Shown: piece after piece, positions 13,471 to 20,321 of the stretch
How the letters are laid out: every line of letters starts with the position of its first letter
Numbering within the stretch: position 1 is the first letter of the stretch
DNA from: Candidatus Nanohaloarchaea archaeon
GTDB taxonomy: Archaea > EX4484-52 > GLR71
Assembly (NCBI GenBank): GCA_030636615.1
Contig: DAOVWP010000004.1
Location: 1-20,321 of the forward strand
Reading direction: 5' to 3'
DNA: 20,321 bases
Notes under the pieces: model-generated
Databases searched by the model: none
Told to the model about the DNA's origin: nothing
The model's input: the letters and a program-made list of their open reading frames with translations, nothing else
Translations under genes and position numbers: made by a program

Positions 13471-15021
13471 ATGAAAACAATCAACGTAAGAACACGCAGA
13501 AATATTGTAAGCATGACAATTACACTGATAGTAGTAGCTCTCCTGATAATTTCAGGACCAATCTCAGCAGTAAGAATTGGTGTAGGAACTGCCCCGGCCA
13601 GTGTAGAGGAAACAAATATTGTCACTTTTACGACATATGTATCATTTGAAACAGATGAGCGCATACCAATACAGGACATAACAGTAGATATCAATGCATC
13701 TTCAACTGTCAGGACTGCATACTGTGTATTTAACACAGCAGGTAACGCTATAAGCGGTGATTGTACAGGAGACTCTATGAATATTACAAGAGTAAGTAAT
13801 TCCTACAGTTTAGAACATGGTTACGGATACGGTTACTCAAGTGACAGATTTGGTTATGATTACACAACAGGATCTGACACATACGGAACAAAATACTCAT
13901 TTGGATATGGATATGGATACGGTTATGATACAGTTAACACGATTGGAACTCTTAATTATACAATAACATGGGTTACACCATCAGTATCAGCTAATACTAA
14001 TTACGATGTGCACACAAAGGTCAACACAGGTTCAACTGTGTTTGATTATCTTGCAGAAGACTACTTAACAGTTACTAACGCAGTAACAGGTGGTGGAGAT
14101 ACTGGTGGCGGAGGATCTTCTGGAGCAGTTGTGACTACAACAGAAGATGAAACTGTACCTGAAACTCAAGACTATGTGGTTTACGACACACCGGAAGAGA
14201 TTACAGACACAACACAAAAGAGCGCACTTGCTGATGAATTCGGAGACCTAGGAGAAGGCTTTGAAGGTGTCGGAGCTGAAGATCTTGAGATAACAAAAAC
14301 CGATACAATCACTATTACAGAAAAACTCAGCGCAACTCTGGAAGATGTTCTATCTGTTATAGATGACATACTTGCAACACTTGTAGTTGATGATCAGGCA
14401 AAAACACTGATTGAACAACTTAAAGATCTACTTACAGGCGGAGAGACTGAAAAGATTGCCCTTGTAAAGACAGTTGAAAACTACGAGATAACTAACCCTG
14501 AGACCGGAGCAACAGCTCAGAGATCAAGAATAAGTCTGGTTATTGAAGCAACAAACGAAGATAGAACAGATGTAAACATAATAGAAGTAATCTCAAAGAC
14601 AATTGCAGAAACTGCTTCAGAAGTTGACTTTGCAATAAGTCCGACTGTACTTCAGGAGGACCCTATTGTTCAATGGAAATTTGATACAATACCAAAAGGA
14701 ACATCAGAAGATCTTTCCTATATTGTAAACAAGAAAGTCACACTTGAAGACATCCAGGCCAGTAAGACAGTAACCGGCGCAGTAGTAGCATCTTCTGCAA
14801 CATCAGCTCAGGATACAACAGACACATCAGATGTTGACACAGTTGATCCTATTGTTGATGATTTAGAAGATTTCCCGACAACCCATACAGAAGATAACGA
14901 CGGGGAATCAAAGACATGGCTATGGGTACTTATCATCCTGCTTGCAGTAGGAGTTGTTGTATACTATCTTGTATCAGTCGGAAAGATTGATATGAAAAAA
15001 ACAGCAACAACAAAAGAATAA
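13471..15021 (+). CDS. Large surface protein with Gly-Tyr-rich segment and C-terminal membrane anchor
   Basis: A 516-residue envelope protein. Residues 1-33 are a signal peptide: a basic start, a hydrophobic core MTITLIVVALLIISG and a probable cleavage site after PISA. A beta-rich domain (35-205) follows, with Cys85 and Cys98 likely disulfide-bonded and N-glycosylation sequons at Asn75, Asn104 and Asn162. Embedded in it are two Gly-Tyr-rich stretches, GYGYGYSSDRFGYDY (117-131) and FGYGYGYGYD (144-153). A Gly/Ser linker (207-218) leads to an acidic part; its region about 335-430 looks like an Ig-like or stalk domain known from other archaeal secreted proteins (IIEVISKTIAETASEVDF). A membrane helix at 483-503 leaves a short cytosolic tail with Lys residues. 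No PGF-CTERM sorting signal is seen. It probably sits in the membrane facing outward, as an S-layer-like, adhesin or cell-contact protein; the function is not shown. Confidence 0.85.
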   Translation: MKTINVRTRRNIVSMTITLIVVALLIISGPISAVRIGVGTAPASVEETNIVTFTTYVSFETDERIPIQDITVDINASSTVRTAYCVFNTAGNAISGDCTGDSMNITRVSNSYSLEHGYGYGYSSDRFGYDYTTGSDTYGTKYSFGYGYGYGYDTVNTIGTLNYTITWVTPSVSANTNYDVHTKVNTGSTVFDYLAEDYLTVTNAVTGGGDTGGGGSSGAVVTTTEDETVPETQDYVVYDTPEEITDTTQKSALADEFGDLGEGFEGVGAEDLEITKTDTITITEKLSATLEDVLSVIDDILATLVVDDQAKTLIEQLKDLLTGGETEKIALVKTVENYEITNPETGATAQRSRISLVIEATNEDRTDVNIIEVISKTIAETASEVDFAISPTVLQEDPIVQWKFDTIPKGTSEDLSYIVNKKVTLEDIQASKTVTGAVVASSATSAQDTTDTSDVDTVDPIVDDLEDFPTTHTEDNDGESKTWLWVLIILLAVGVVVYYLVSVGKIDMKKTATTKE

Positions 15022-15023
15022 AT

Positions 15024-15060
15024 AAGGGAAAAATCCCTTTTTTATTTCTCTTTTCTTTTT
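15024..15060 (+). terminator. Hairpin and oligo-T terminator after surface-protein gene
   Basis: AAGGGA (15024-15029) and TCCCTT (15034-15039) pair across an AAAA loop and run into a long T-rich tract up to 15060. This is the clearest terminator in the window. Confidence 0.75.
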
Positions 15061-15088
15061 TTCTTTTAAATTTTCTAAAAACCTAAAT

Positions 15089-16690
15089 CTATTTTTTCAG
15101 ATCATCCAAAAGTTTTATCACTTTATCAAGACCGATTGCAAGAAGAAACGCTGCAAGCTTTGGACCCTGATCCCTTGACAAAACCACTTGATAAAAACCT
15201 TTAAAGAACTCTTTTAACGAGACATTATTCTGATTGGCCGCATATCTGAATATTCCGAAAATATCACTCTCACTCAGTTTCTTATCCTTTTTCAGCTCTT
15301 CAAGAACCATAACTATAGATTTCTTGACATCCTTATTCAAAGATAAAATAACTTCTTTTGGAACACTCTTATTTACAACCAGCCTGAAACGATCTTCAGC
15401 ATATTTATCTATCCAGTTCTTTGCAGCCGTTATCATATACTTTACTCTTGTGAGATTTACTTTGGATTTTTCCGCACCATATTTCTCAAACACTATATCC
15501 AGTGTTTTTTTCTCATCCATAGTACCTTGGATTATATCCACAATCTCCCGAAAAGATGGCTGTATCGGAAGTTTTCCAGCGATTTTATCCACTACAGAAA
15601 ATCTGTATACTCTTTTGGCCTGCAAAACATTCTTATCAGAAGATTCCTCAAATGCAAGTTTTTCAATATTATAGAAATCATCATATGTTTTAAACACATC
15701 CTCATCAAAAGGTATTGAAAACTCTTTATTTGGTTTTGTGCCGGCAAAAAAGAACCTGACAATTTCAGGCAGATAGATATCTAATACATCATCTACAGTA
15801 ACAACATTACCGCTTGAACTTGACATTTTGCCACCCATCCCTTTCAATCTTACAAAATCATACATAAAACCATAAGGTGGAATACAGCCATAGACATCTT
15901 TGACTATATTTGACGAGCTGAAATAAGAACTGCCTGCAGAGAAATGATCCTTTCCTCCTGGCTCAAAACTCTCATCATAATAAGCCCACCTCATAGCCCA
16001 GTCAGGCCTCCAGCCAAGCTTTATGATTCCTTTTTTCCGAAAATCTGCTTTTCCGCAATAATTACACTTACTGCATTTATACTCTATTGTATACAACTCA
16101 TCATACCCGCTAACCTCTGTATCATTATCCTTTCCGCACTTTTCACAATATATGCTTATAGGATACCAATTAGGTGAAAGTGGTTCCTTCCTGCTCCTGT
16201 TCAGGATTTCAGCAATCTTTTTCCTATTTATCATAGCCTCTTTAATCCCATCTGCATAAACGCATGAGCGATATAATTCGCTCTGATATAAAAATTCCGG
16301 ATTAATTGCAACTTTTTTTACAGTATCCTCCATCAATACCTGAAAATGCTCTGCCCAACTCTTATGACAACCGAAAGGATCAATCACATCGATTACAGGC
16401 TTACCTATCTCATTCTTCATCAATTCAACCTTATCCTTAGGCACATTTCCCGGAACTTTCCTGAACCGGTCATAATTATCCCACGAATAGATAAATCTGA
16501 TTTTCTTACCTTTATCCTGAAGTGCTTTCACCACAAGATCAACTGTAATGATTTCCCTGAAATTACCTATATGCACTATACCTGAGGGAGTAATCCCTGA
16601 TGCACAACAATATACATCCTTATCTCCATGCATCTCAATTATCTTATCTGCATGCCTGTCAGCCCAATGTATCATCTCATTATTTTCCAT
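15089..16690 (-). CDS. lysS: Class I lysyl-tRNA synthetase
   Basis: Charges tRNA-Lys with lysine using the class I Rossmann catalytic domain found mostly in archaea and a few bacteria. The 533-residue length is normal. The HIGH motif is HIGN at 40-43 (ITPSGIVHIGNF) and KMSKS is KMSSS at 288-292 (GGKMSSSSGN). A zinc ribbon lies between them, with Cys182, Cys185, Cys206, Cys209 and perhaps Cys212. The C-terminal helical anticodon-binding half is complete. The ATG has GTGAT about six bases upstream. It follows alaX by 14 bases on the same strand, and tRNA-Lys(TTT) lies upstream of alaX, making a compact lysine-charging cluster. The zinc ribbon, HIGN and KMSSS exclude the class II enzyme. The 3' end faces the surface-protein terminator. 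Confidence 0.97.
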   Translation of the reverse strand: MENNEMIHWADRHADKIIEMHGDKDVYCCASGITPSGIVHIGNFREIITVDLVVKALQDKGKKIRFIYSWDNYDRFRKVPGNVPKDKVELMKNEIGKPVIDVIDPFGCHKSWAEHFQVLMEDTVKKVAINPEFLYQSELYRSCVYADGIKEAMINRKKIAEILNRSRKEPLSPNWYPISIYCEKCGKDNDTEVSGYDELYTIEYKCSKCNYCGKADFRKKGIIKLGWRPDWAMRWAYYDESFEPGGKDHFSAGSSYFSSSNIVKDVYGCIPPYGFMYDFVRLKGMGGKMSSSSGNVVTVDDVLDIYLPEIVRFFFAGTKPNKEFSIPFDEDVFKTYDDFYNIEKLAFEESSDKNVLQAKRVYRFSVVDKIAGKLPIQPSFREIVDIIQGTMDEKKTLDIVFEKYGAEKSKVNLTRVKYMITAAKNWIDKYAEDRFRLVVNKSVPKEVILSLNKDVKKSIVMVLEELKKDKKLSESDIFGIFRYAANQNNVSLKEFFKGFYQVVLSRDQGPKLAAFLLAIGLDKVIKLLDDLKK

Positions 16691-16704
16691 ACAATATCAC
16701 AATC

Positions 16705-17343
16705 CTATTCATTTAACATAACCTCAACCCGCTCTTTCCCTGCACCGATATTCTTGCGCTTCAATCTCAAAACCCCTATCTCTTGCGTATTTTTGACATG
16801 CGTTCCTCCGCAAGGCATACTCATATCACCACAGACCCAAATTCTTCTGCCACTATTATCCTCATCATCCTGAGTAACAATTTCCCTGTTTCCTGCAATA
16901 AACTCATTTGACAATCTTTCAATCTCAGGTAGATATTCTCCGATTGAGCACTCCATCACAAAATCGATCCTTGATTTAGACACATCCACATTTGATCCGA
17001 TCAGCTCTTTCTGACCAATCAAATCAACTGCAAAAAAATACACAATATGCGCTGCAGAATGCAGTTTCATTATCCGATATCTTCTATCCCAATCAAGCGC
17101 AAGTTCAACTTCATCCCCAACTGAAAAATCCGCTTCTCTTTCAAGCACATGAACTATATCATCTCCCTCAACTCTAAGGCCTGAAAGTTTTATTCCACCA
17201 ACACTCCCATAATCATCTGCCTGTCCGCCACTGAATGCAAAGAATATAGTCTTGTCGACTACAACATCTGTGCCATCTATAGAAACAACCTGAACTTTAG
17301 CTGTTTTCATATATGGATCCTCCCAAAAAAGCTTCCTGCTCAT
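16705..17343 (-). CDS. alaX: Alanyl-tRNA editing protein AlaX
   Basis: A free-standing editing domain that hydrolyses mischarged Ser- or Gly-tRNA(Ala). It has 212 residues, AlaX-M size, with an N-terminal beta-barrel (1-85) and the editing domain. Zinc ligands are complete: His95 and His99 in KLHSAAHIV, Cys178 and His182 in CGGTHV. The usual N-domain GGGQ appears as FSGGQ (37-41). The protein lacks the AlaRS catalytic region, so it is not a fragment of AlaRS. The ATG is preceded by AGAGGT (minus strand, bases 17350-17355). lysS follows 14 bases later, so the two are probably co-transcribed although they serve different tRNAs. Confidence 0.94.
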   Translation of the reverse strand: MSRKLFWEDPYMKTAKVQVVSIDGTDVVVDKTIFFAFSGGQADDYGSVGGIKLSGLRVEGDDIVHVLEREADFSVGDEVELALDWDRRYRIMKLHSAAHIVYFFAVDLIGQKELIGSNVDVSKSRIDFVMECSIGEYLPEIERLSNEFIAGNREIVTQDDEDNSGRRIWVCGDMSMPCGGTHVKNTQEIGVLRLKRKNIGAGKERVEVMLNE

Positions 17344-17356
17344 AATTTAACCTCTA

Positions 17357-17401
17357 ATATAGATTTAGAACGAATAGTTAATATACTTTGATATAGATTT
17401 A
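17357..17401. repeat. 11-bp direct repeat between alaX and tRNA-Lys
   Basis: ATATAGATTTA occurs at 17357-17367 and again at 17391-17401. The region also contains the alaX promoter on the minus strand; TATA-like ATATTAAC lies between the copies. It could be a regulatory site or simple AT-rich drift. Confidence 0.4.
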
Positions 17402-17409
17402 AAAAAAAA
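17401..17409 (-). terminator. Oligo-T terminator of tRNA-Lys
   Basis: Nine A residues on the plus strand are nine T residues on the minus strand, five bases after the mature 3' end of tRNA-Lys. An oligo-T tract is sufficient for archaeal termination. alaX would then need its own promoter unless termination is leaky. Confidence 0.55.
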
Positions 17410-17413
17410 GAAG

Positions 17414-17488
17414 TGAGCCCGAAGGGATTCGAACCCTCGACACCCGGATTAAAAGTCCGGTGCTCTAACCAGGCTGAGCTACGAGCCC
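17414..17488 (-). tRNA. tRNA-Lys (anticodon TTT)
   Basis: On the minus strand the acceptor pairs GGGCTCG with CGGGCTC, with discriminator A and no encoded CCA. The D arm is GCTC/GAGC. Stem CCGGA/TCCGG closes the loop CTTTTAA, giving anticodon TTT (lysine). The T arm carries GGTTCGAATCC (box B). No intron is seen. It stands upstream of alaX and lysS on the same strand. Confidence 0.96.
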
Positions 17489-17499
17489 ACACAATACGA

Positions 17500-17512
17500 T
17501 TTATATTAAAAG
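17500..17512 (-). promoter_or_regulatory. TATA box of tRNA-Lys
   Basis: The minus strand reads CTTTTAATATAAA, ending 12 bases and centred about 18 bases before the mature 5' end, where an archaeal tRNA TATA box with a short leader would fall. Confidence 0.5.
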
Positions 17513-17621
17513 AACAATCAGTGAAATATTCCAGCAGATTTGAATTGTTTTTCACATTCACCTGAAATATATACCACCTACTGATAATAGTTTGAGCAAA
17601 ATTTTATAAAGCTTATGTACA

Positions 17622-18065
17622 CTACTCCTGTTTTATCTTATCAGGATTTCTTTTGAGTATCACATTAAAACCAATCTGCTTTATCTCACTATTATTTATC
17701 ATAATATTTTTACCTAAGATATTATTTTTGACAACTATACCTTTAACATTATTACTGCGCCCTTTTATCACTGAAGCAACAAATCCTACATCTTTTCCAT
17801 CCGGATCAAAAACCCTAAGCCCTTTGATCTTGTCAACAGGAGATTTCTTCAAAAGGATAGAATCAACACCAAAAGTCCTTATCAGATCAATCCCGACAAA
17901 AAGATCCGGTTTCATAAATCCTTCATCAATTGTGATTCCGACAATATTTTTATCTTCTTTATCAATATGCAGTTTCTGCACAACACCAATTATTTCCCCT
18001 TCAGGATCAACTGCATCTTTTCCCAAAATATCATCTGATGTAATAATATTTTTATTGAAAAACAT
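17622..18065 (-). CDS. Double PRC-barrel domain protein (distal copy)
   Basis: A 147-residue soluble protein made of two PRC-barrel repeats, about residues 8-75 and 78-142. Repeat 1 contains ILGKDAVDPEGEIIGVVQKLHID; repeat 2 has IKGLRVFDPDGKDVGFVASVI and ends with VVKNNILGKNIMINNSEIKQIG. These are typical PRC turns (G-x-x-V-x-D-x-x-G-x-x-I-G). PRC-barrel proteins act in RNA processing (RimM) and photosynthetic reaction centres; in haloarchaea CdpB-type PRC-barrel proteins are part of the FtsZ/SepF division machinery. The gene lies seven bases behind another double PRC-barrel gene and probably arose with it by duplication. Binding partners are unknown. Confidence 0.87.
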   Translation of the reverse strand: MFFNKNIITSDDILGKDAVDPEGEIIGVVQKLHIDKEDKNIVGITIDEGFMKPDLFVGIDLIRTFGVDSILLKKSPVDKIKGLRVFDPDGKDVGFVASVIKGRSNNVKGIVVKNNILGKNIMINNSEIKQIGFNVILKRNPDKIKQE

Positions 18066-18072
18066 AACAACT

Positions 18073-18531
18073 TCAACCCTTTATATTGACTTTTAATATG
18101 ACATTCTTTTTTATAACAGCGACATATGACTTACTGATTAAGATTTCTTTCCCAAATACACCTTTTTTTACAGTAAGAGAATTGAAAATGTTCAGATCAT
18201 CCTTCCTATTGACCTTTGTGACCTTGCCTATATTTCTCCCAGACAGATCAAACACGACTTTTCCTATAAAAGTAGTTACAGGATCTATATTTAGCATAAC
18301 ACCCTTAACAGAAAATCTATCTAGAAAACTCTTGTCTATAAAGACATTTTTCCTAAAAGCAGGAGTCTTTACCAAAAAACCTTTGATAGAATATCCATTA
18401 TATACTATATCCTCAACTATTCCGACAATTTCCCCGCTCTGAGAAATTACCTTTGATCCAAGCACAGATTTAAGACTGCGCTCATCATCGTTTTTGCGCT
18501 CTTCTTTCACGATATTTTCAATTTCACTCAT
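18073..18531 (-). CDS. Double PRC-barrel domain protein (proximal copy)
   Basis: A 152-residue protein with a charged N-terminal extension (1-19, EERKNDDER) and two PRC-barrel repeats, about 20-85 and 86-150: SVLGSKVISQSGEIVGIVEDIV, then FIGKVVFDLSGRNIGKVTKVN. Each repeat ends in a K-x-x-F/L-I-x-K/D-S strand pattern (KNVFIDKSFL, KEILISKSYV), as in the distal copy. GGTGAT sits seven to eight bases before the ATG. It is the middle gene of a three-gene operon: the DedA-like gene ends 15 bases upstream and the second PRC gene begins seven bases downstream. The pair may assemble together. A role at the membrane or in division is inferred from neighbours and from haloarchaeal relatives. Confidence 0.87.
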   Translation of the reverse strand: MSEIENIVKEERKNDDERSLKSVLGSKVISQSGEIVGIVEDIVYNGYSIKGFLVKTPAFRKNVFIDKSFLDRFSVKGVMLNIDPVTTFIGKVVFDLSGRNIGKVTKVNRKDDLNIFNSLTVKKGVFGKEILISKSYVAVIKKNVILKVNIKG

Positions 18532-18546
18532 AAATCAATCACCATA

Positions 18547-19167
18547 CTAGAACCTAAATGGAAGATAAACATATAACATAATTAACAGGTAAAGTTTAAG
18601 TATCCAACTACAGATGAAAAATACAAACAGACGGGTTTTATCATATCGAAACACTCCAAGCATGAATGTCATCAACTGCGATGGCATAAGTGGCACCAGA
18701 TATATTACAAGGATAGCTGCTTTCCCATGTTTGTTTATAAAACTCTTGAGTTTATAGAACTTCTTTGGAGACACAAGTTTTCTCGAAATCCCTGAAAAAT
18801 GCTCCCCTATGATATAATCCAAAGAGTAAGAGATTATTACGCCAATTATAAATATCAAAAAAAGCAAAGCTGCTGATCCACCTGTAGCAAGAGCTTTATA
18901 GAACAGTAACTCTAACGGAAGAAAAATAAAAAAGAGTCCACCAATCAATGCTATATATGCAGTTCCAATATAGCTTGACGCGCTAATCTCAGTAGCTACA
19001 TGAGCAATAATAATTCCGGCAACACTATTCTCAAAAAAATTAGGATCCTTGAAAAAGACAATATACACAGAGATAAGAGTAATCAAGGCAGATATGATCA
19101 ATGTCAACATTATACCTGACATTTTTTTCCTGTGACGATTATATTCTTTGATCTGATTTTTTAGCAT
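18547..19167 (-). CDS. DedA/VTT-family membrane protein
   Basis: A 206-residue integral membrane protein. Hydrophobic segments lie at about 18-38, 50-62, 66-92, 97-120, 150-172 and 178-203. The family signature is in the middle: ISYSLDYIIGEHFSG (111-125), then a loop and helix KKFYKLKSFINKHGKAAILVIYLVPLMPSQ, where an Arg or similar and a re-entrant P-x-x-P (VPLMPSQ, 158-164) are typical of DedA/VTT half-barrel transporters. Family members move phospholipid carriers across the membrane (for example undecaprenyl phosphate flippases) or scramble lipids; an archaeal member might handle a polyprenyl carrier or archaeal lipid. It starts an operon with the two PRC-barrel genes. Confidence 0.8.
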   Translation of the reverse strand: MLKNQIKEYNRHRKKMSGIMLTLIISALITLISVYIVFFKDPNFFENSVAGIIIAHVATEISASSYIGTAYIALIGGLFFIFLPLELLFYKALATGGSAALLFLIFIIGVIISYSLDYIIGEHFSGISRKLVSPKKFYKLKSFINKHGKAAILVIYLVPLMPSQLMTFMLGVFRYDKTRLFVFFICSWILKLYLLIMLYVYLPFRF

Positions 19168-19190
19168 AATAGAACATAGTCAGCTACACT

Positions 19191-19269
19191 ATTATATTTT
19201 TATAATATTTACAACAGACCCATAACAAAAACACATATAACTACCGCAAAGTTAAAACATATAAAAATA
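19191..19269. promoter_or_regulatory. Divergent promoters of dedA-like and HExxH genes
   Basis: ATTATA TTTT TATAAT (19191-19206) is a perfect palindrome holding the minus-strand TATA box of the dedA-like gene, about 25-35 bases before its ATG. CATATAAAAATA (19258-19269) is the plus-strand TATA box; it predicts a transcript starting near 19290, exactly at the GTG of the HExxH gene. Confidence 0.45.
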
Positions 19270-19289
19270 TACATCTAAAAACAATCAAA

Positions 19290-20099
19290 GTGGATAAAAT
19301 GAGTAATACAATTATAAGAACTCTCAAACATTTATTAATTATCCATAAATATAATCTGGATTTTGAAACTACAAAATTTTTGTCAAAATATTCACTAGAA
19401 TACATTGATTTAATCTTTAAGATATATCATGCTTATTTGAAAGAAACTGAAACAATTACAGGCAGGAAGTTAAAAAAAACACCAAAACTATATTATTCTT
19501 TTAGTCTTGTTAACAATAACAATATTGCTGAATATTGTAATAAAGAAAATATAATACTATTAAATTCAAAATTAAGTAATAACTTAAAACCACACACACA
19601 AACTTTTAAAGAAACAATATTACATGAAACAAGCCATGCAATTCATTTTCAGAACAACAATAATTTTGCTAAATATTTTATTAGTAGTAAACACAAAAAA
19701 TCAACAGATTTAAGGTGTTCTTTTCATGAAGGATTTGCAAATTTGATTAGTGGTGAAGCATATGATAGATATAATTCTATACAAACAAAACTAAATGATT
19801 TAGATTCACTACAAATAAAATCAAATTTAGACAATAACACAAAGAGTTGCCTTAATTTTCTCAATAATTCATACAATTTTGGCTCTTTTATCTTCACAAA
19901 AATAGCAGAACTGAAAGGAAGACAATATGCAATTGATTACGCCTTCAAAGAATCAGGATTCAGACCGAAGGATATGCAGAAAGATTATGAAGAGCTGTGT
20001 GTTGAAAAAGGAGAAAAACCGATACCATTATATCAAAAAATCCAAAAATTAGAAAGTATATGCAACTCTACTCATACCTCAACGCATCCACAGGCTTAA
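19290..20099 (+). CDS. HExxH putative metalloprotease, Asn-rich
   Basis: A 269-residue protein from the GTG at 19290, or 266 from the ATG at 19299; a TATA box placed for a leaderless start favours the GTG, while GTGGAT could instead serve as a weak ribosome binding site for the ATG. The zincin motif HETSH (112-116, in ETILHETSHAIHF) is followed by HEGFAN with Glu147 as a likely third zinc ligand, a gluzincin arrangement. No signal peptide or membrane helix is visible, so it is probably cytosolic. Asn runs (NNNN at 75-78 and 122-125), high Lys and Asn, and very AT-rich codons up to about base 19870 set it apart from its neighbours and suggest foreign origin; the last 60 codons look more native. 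Its last 32 bases overlap the convergent permease gene. No target can be proposed. Confidence 0.8.
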   Translation: MDKMSNTIIRTLKHLLIIHKYNLDFETTKFLSKYSLEYIDLIFKIYHAYLKETETITGRKLKKTPKLYYSFSLVNNNNIAEYCNKENIILLNSKLSNNLKPHTQTFKETILHETSHAIHFQNNNNFAKYFISSKHKKSTDLRCSFHEGFANLISGEAYDRYNSIQTKLNDLDSLQIKSNLDNNTKSCLNFLNNSYNFGSFIFTKIAELKGRQYAIDYAFKESGFRPKDMQKDYEELCVEKGEKPIPLYQKIQKLESICNSTHTSTHPQA

Positions 20100-20321
20100 G
20101 CTTTGATGCCCGATAAGCCGGAAGTGCTCCGGATAACATCCCAACCAGCATTGAAAAAGCAAGACCGAAAACCAGAAGACCAACAGAAATCTCAATCTTC
20201 AACACACTATAACCCATCTCACTTACAGCAAAATCAACAAGTTTCGCAAGACCAACACCTAACCCAATACCGATAATCCCACCGACAAGCCCGATAAACC
20301 CTGATTCTATCAAAAAGATAA
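20068..20321 (-). CDS. MacB/FtsX-type ABC transporter permease, C-terminal end (truncated by window)
   Basis: The frame is open to the window edge, with the first complete codon at 20319. About 84 residues show: a membrane helix rich in Gly (ESGFIGLVGGIIGIGLGVGLAKL), an extracytoplasmic or loop stretch, a second helix (GLLVFGLAFSMLVGMLSGALPAY), and the terminal PAYRASKLKPVDALRYE, the hallmark C-terminus of MacB-type permeases. These work with a cytosolic ATPase as mechanotransmission exporters, often of lipoproteins, peptides or macrolides. The ATPase gene is presumably to the right, outside the window. Its 3' end overlaps the HExxH gene tail-to-tail by 32 bases. Confidence 0.92.
   Translation of the reverse strand, partial: IFLIESGFIGLVGGIIGIGLGVGLAKLVDFAVSEMGYSVLKIEISVGLLVFGLAFSMLVGMLSGALPAYRASKLKPVDALRYE

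Noticed and set aside
13903..13928. Repetitive GGATATGGATAC-like DNA as a possible repeat array
   Set aside because: It is the coding sequence of the Gly-Tyr-rich segment with varied third codon positions, not a separate repeat or CRISPR array.
17340..17561. Minus-strand frame across the tRNA-Lys gene
   Set aside because: It translates the tRNA and its promoter, shows no family features, and is an artefact.
17513..17621. Possible C/D-box small RNA (TGATAA and CTGA-like sequences)
   Set aside because: The box sequences and spacing do not fit a C/D guide RNA, and no guide complementarity can be shown.
17653..18096. Plus-strand frames opposite the PRC-barrel genes
   Set aside because: They are shadows; the minus-strand frames encode clear PRC-barrel repeats with proper ribosome binding sites and spacing.
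1..20321. Defence island, CRISPR array, prophage or integrative element
   Set aside because: No repeat-spacer array, cas, restriction, toxin-antitoxin, integrase or transposase genes were seen on either strand; only the 171-aa gene and the HExxH gene hint at foreign origin.

Overview
The window comes from an archaeal chromosome with A+T-rich DNA (roughly two-thirds A+T by eye). Archaeal hallmarks are PCNA, an archaeal/eukaryotic-type ATP-dependent DNA ligase, a TrmB-family regulator, class I lysyl-tRNA synthetase, FtsZ with PRC-barrel proteins, a Bud23-like methyltransferase, TATA-box promoters with either leaderless starts or GGTGAT/GAGGT ribosome binding sites, and tRNA genes without an encoded CCA. 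Small compact genes, short gaps and a Gly/Tyr-rich surface protein would fit a DPANN-type lineage (Woesearchaeota-like), but that placement is inference and cannot be settled from this window.

Layout: 1-795, 3' part of ftsZ. 885-1400, an unassigned 171-aa protein with a MGSAEFEW motif. 1438-3399, ATP-dependent DNA ligase with about 95 residues where the family usually has about 10. 3555-4370, TrmB-like regulator. 4373-5764 (minus), PP-loop/PAPS-reductase-like protein with a zinc ribbon. 5783-5857 (minus), tRNA-Arg(TCG). 5928-6935 (minus), response regulator with wHTH, receiver and degenerate GGDEF-like domain. 6936-7294, a long AT-rich intergenic region with inverted repeats, a TATA box and a possible 28-codon gene. 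7295-8731 (minus), gatB. 8778-9314, unassigned 178-aa protein. 9428-10080, a YqjD/ElaB-like plus YqjE-like pair. 10098-11078 (minus), YhaM-like OB-HD nuclease, divergent from 11147-12222, an OB-fold protein plus PCNA. 12349-13319, a YkgJ-like cysteine cluster protein and a Bud23-like methyltransferase. 13471-15021, a large surface protein. 15089-17488 (minus), tRNA-Lys, AlaX and LysRS in a row. 17622-19167 (minus), a DedA-family membrane protein and two double PRC-barrel proteins. 19290-20099, an Asn-rich HExxH protein of unusual composition, overlapping the 3' end of a MacB/FtsX-type permease (20068-20321, minus, truncated by the window).

Most of the window is housekeeping: replication and repair (ligase, OB protein, PCNA, YhaM-like nuclease), tRNA charging and editing (GatB, LysRS, AlaX, two tRNAs), ribosome modification (Bud23-like) and cell division or envelope (FtsZ, PRC barrels, surface protein, DedA). 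I see no CRISPR array, insertion sequence, integrase or recognisable defence island. The least ordinary parts are the YqjD/YqjE-like pair, the response regulator with its long upstream region, the ligase insertion, the Gly/Tyr-rich surface protein and the composition-deviant HExxH gene.
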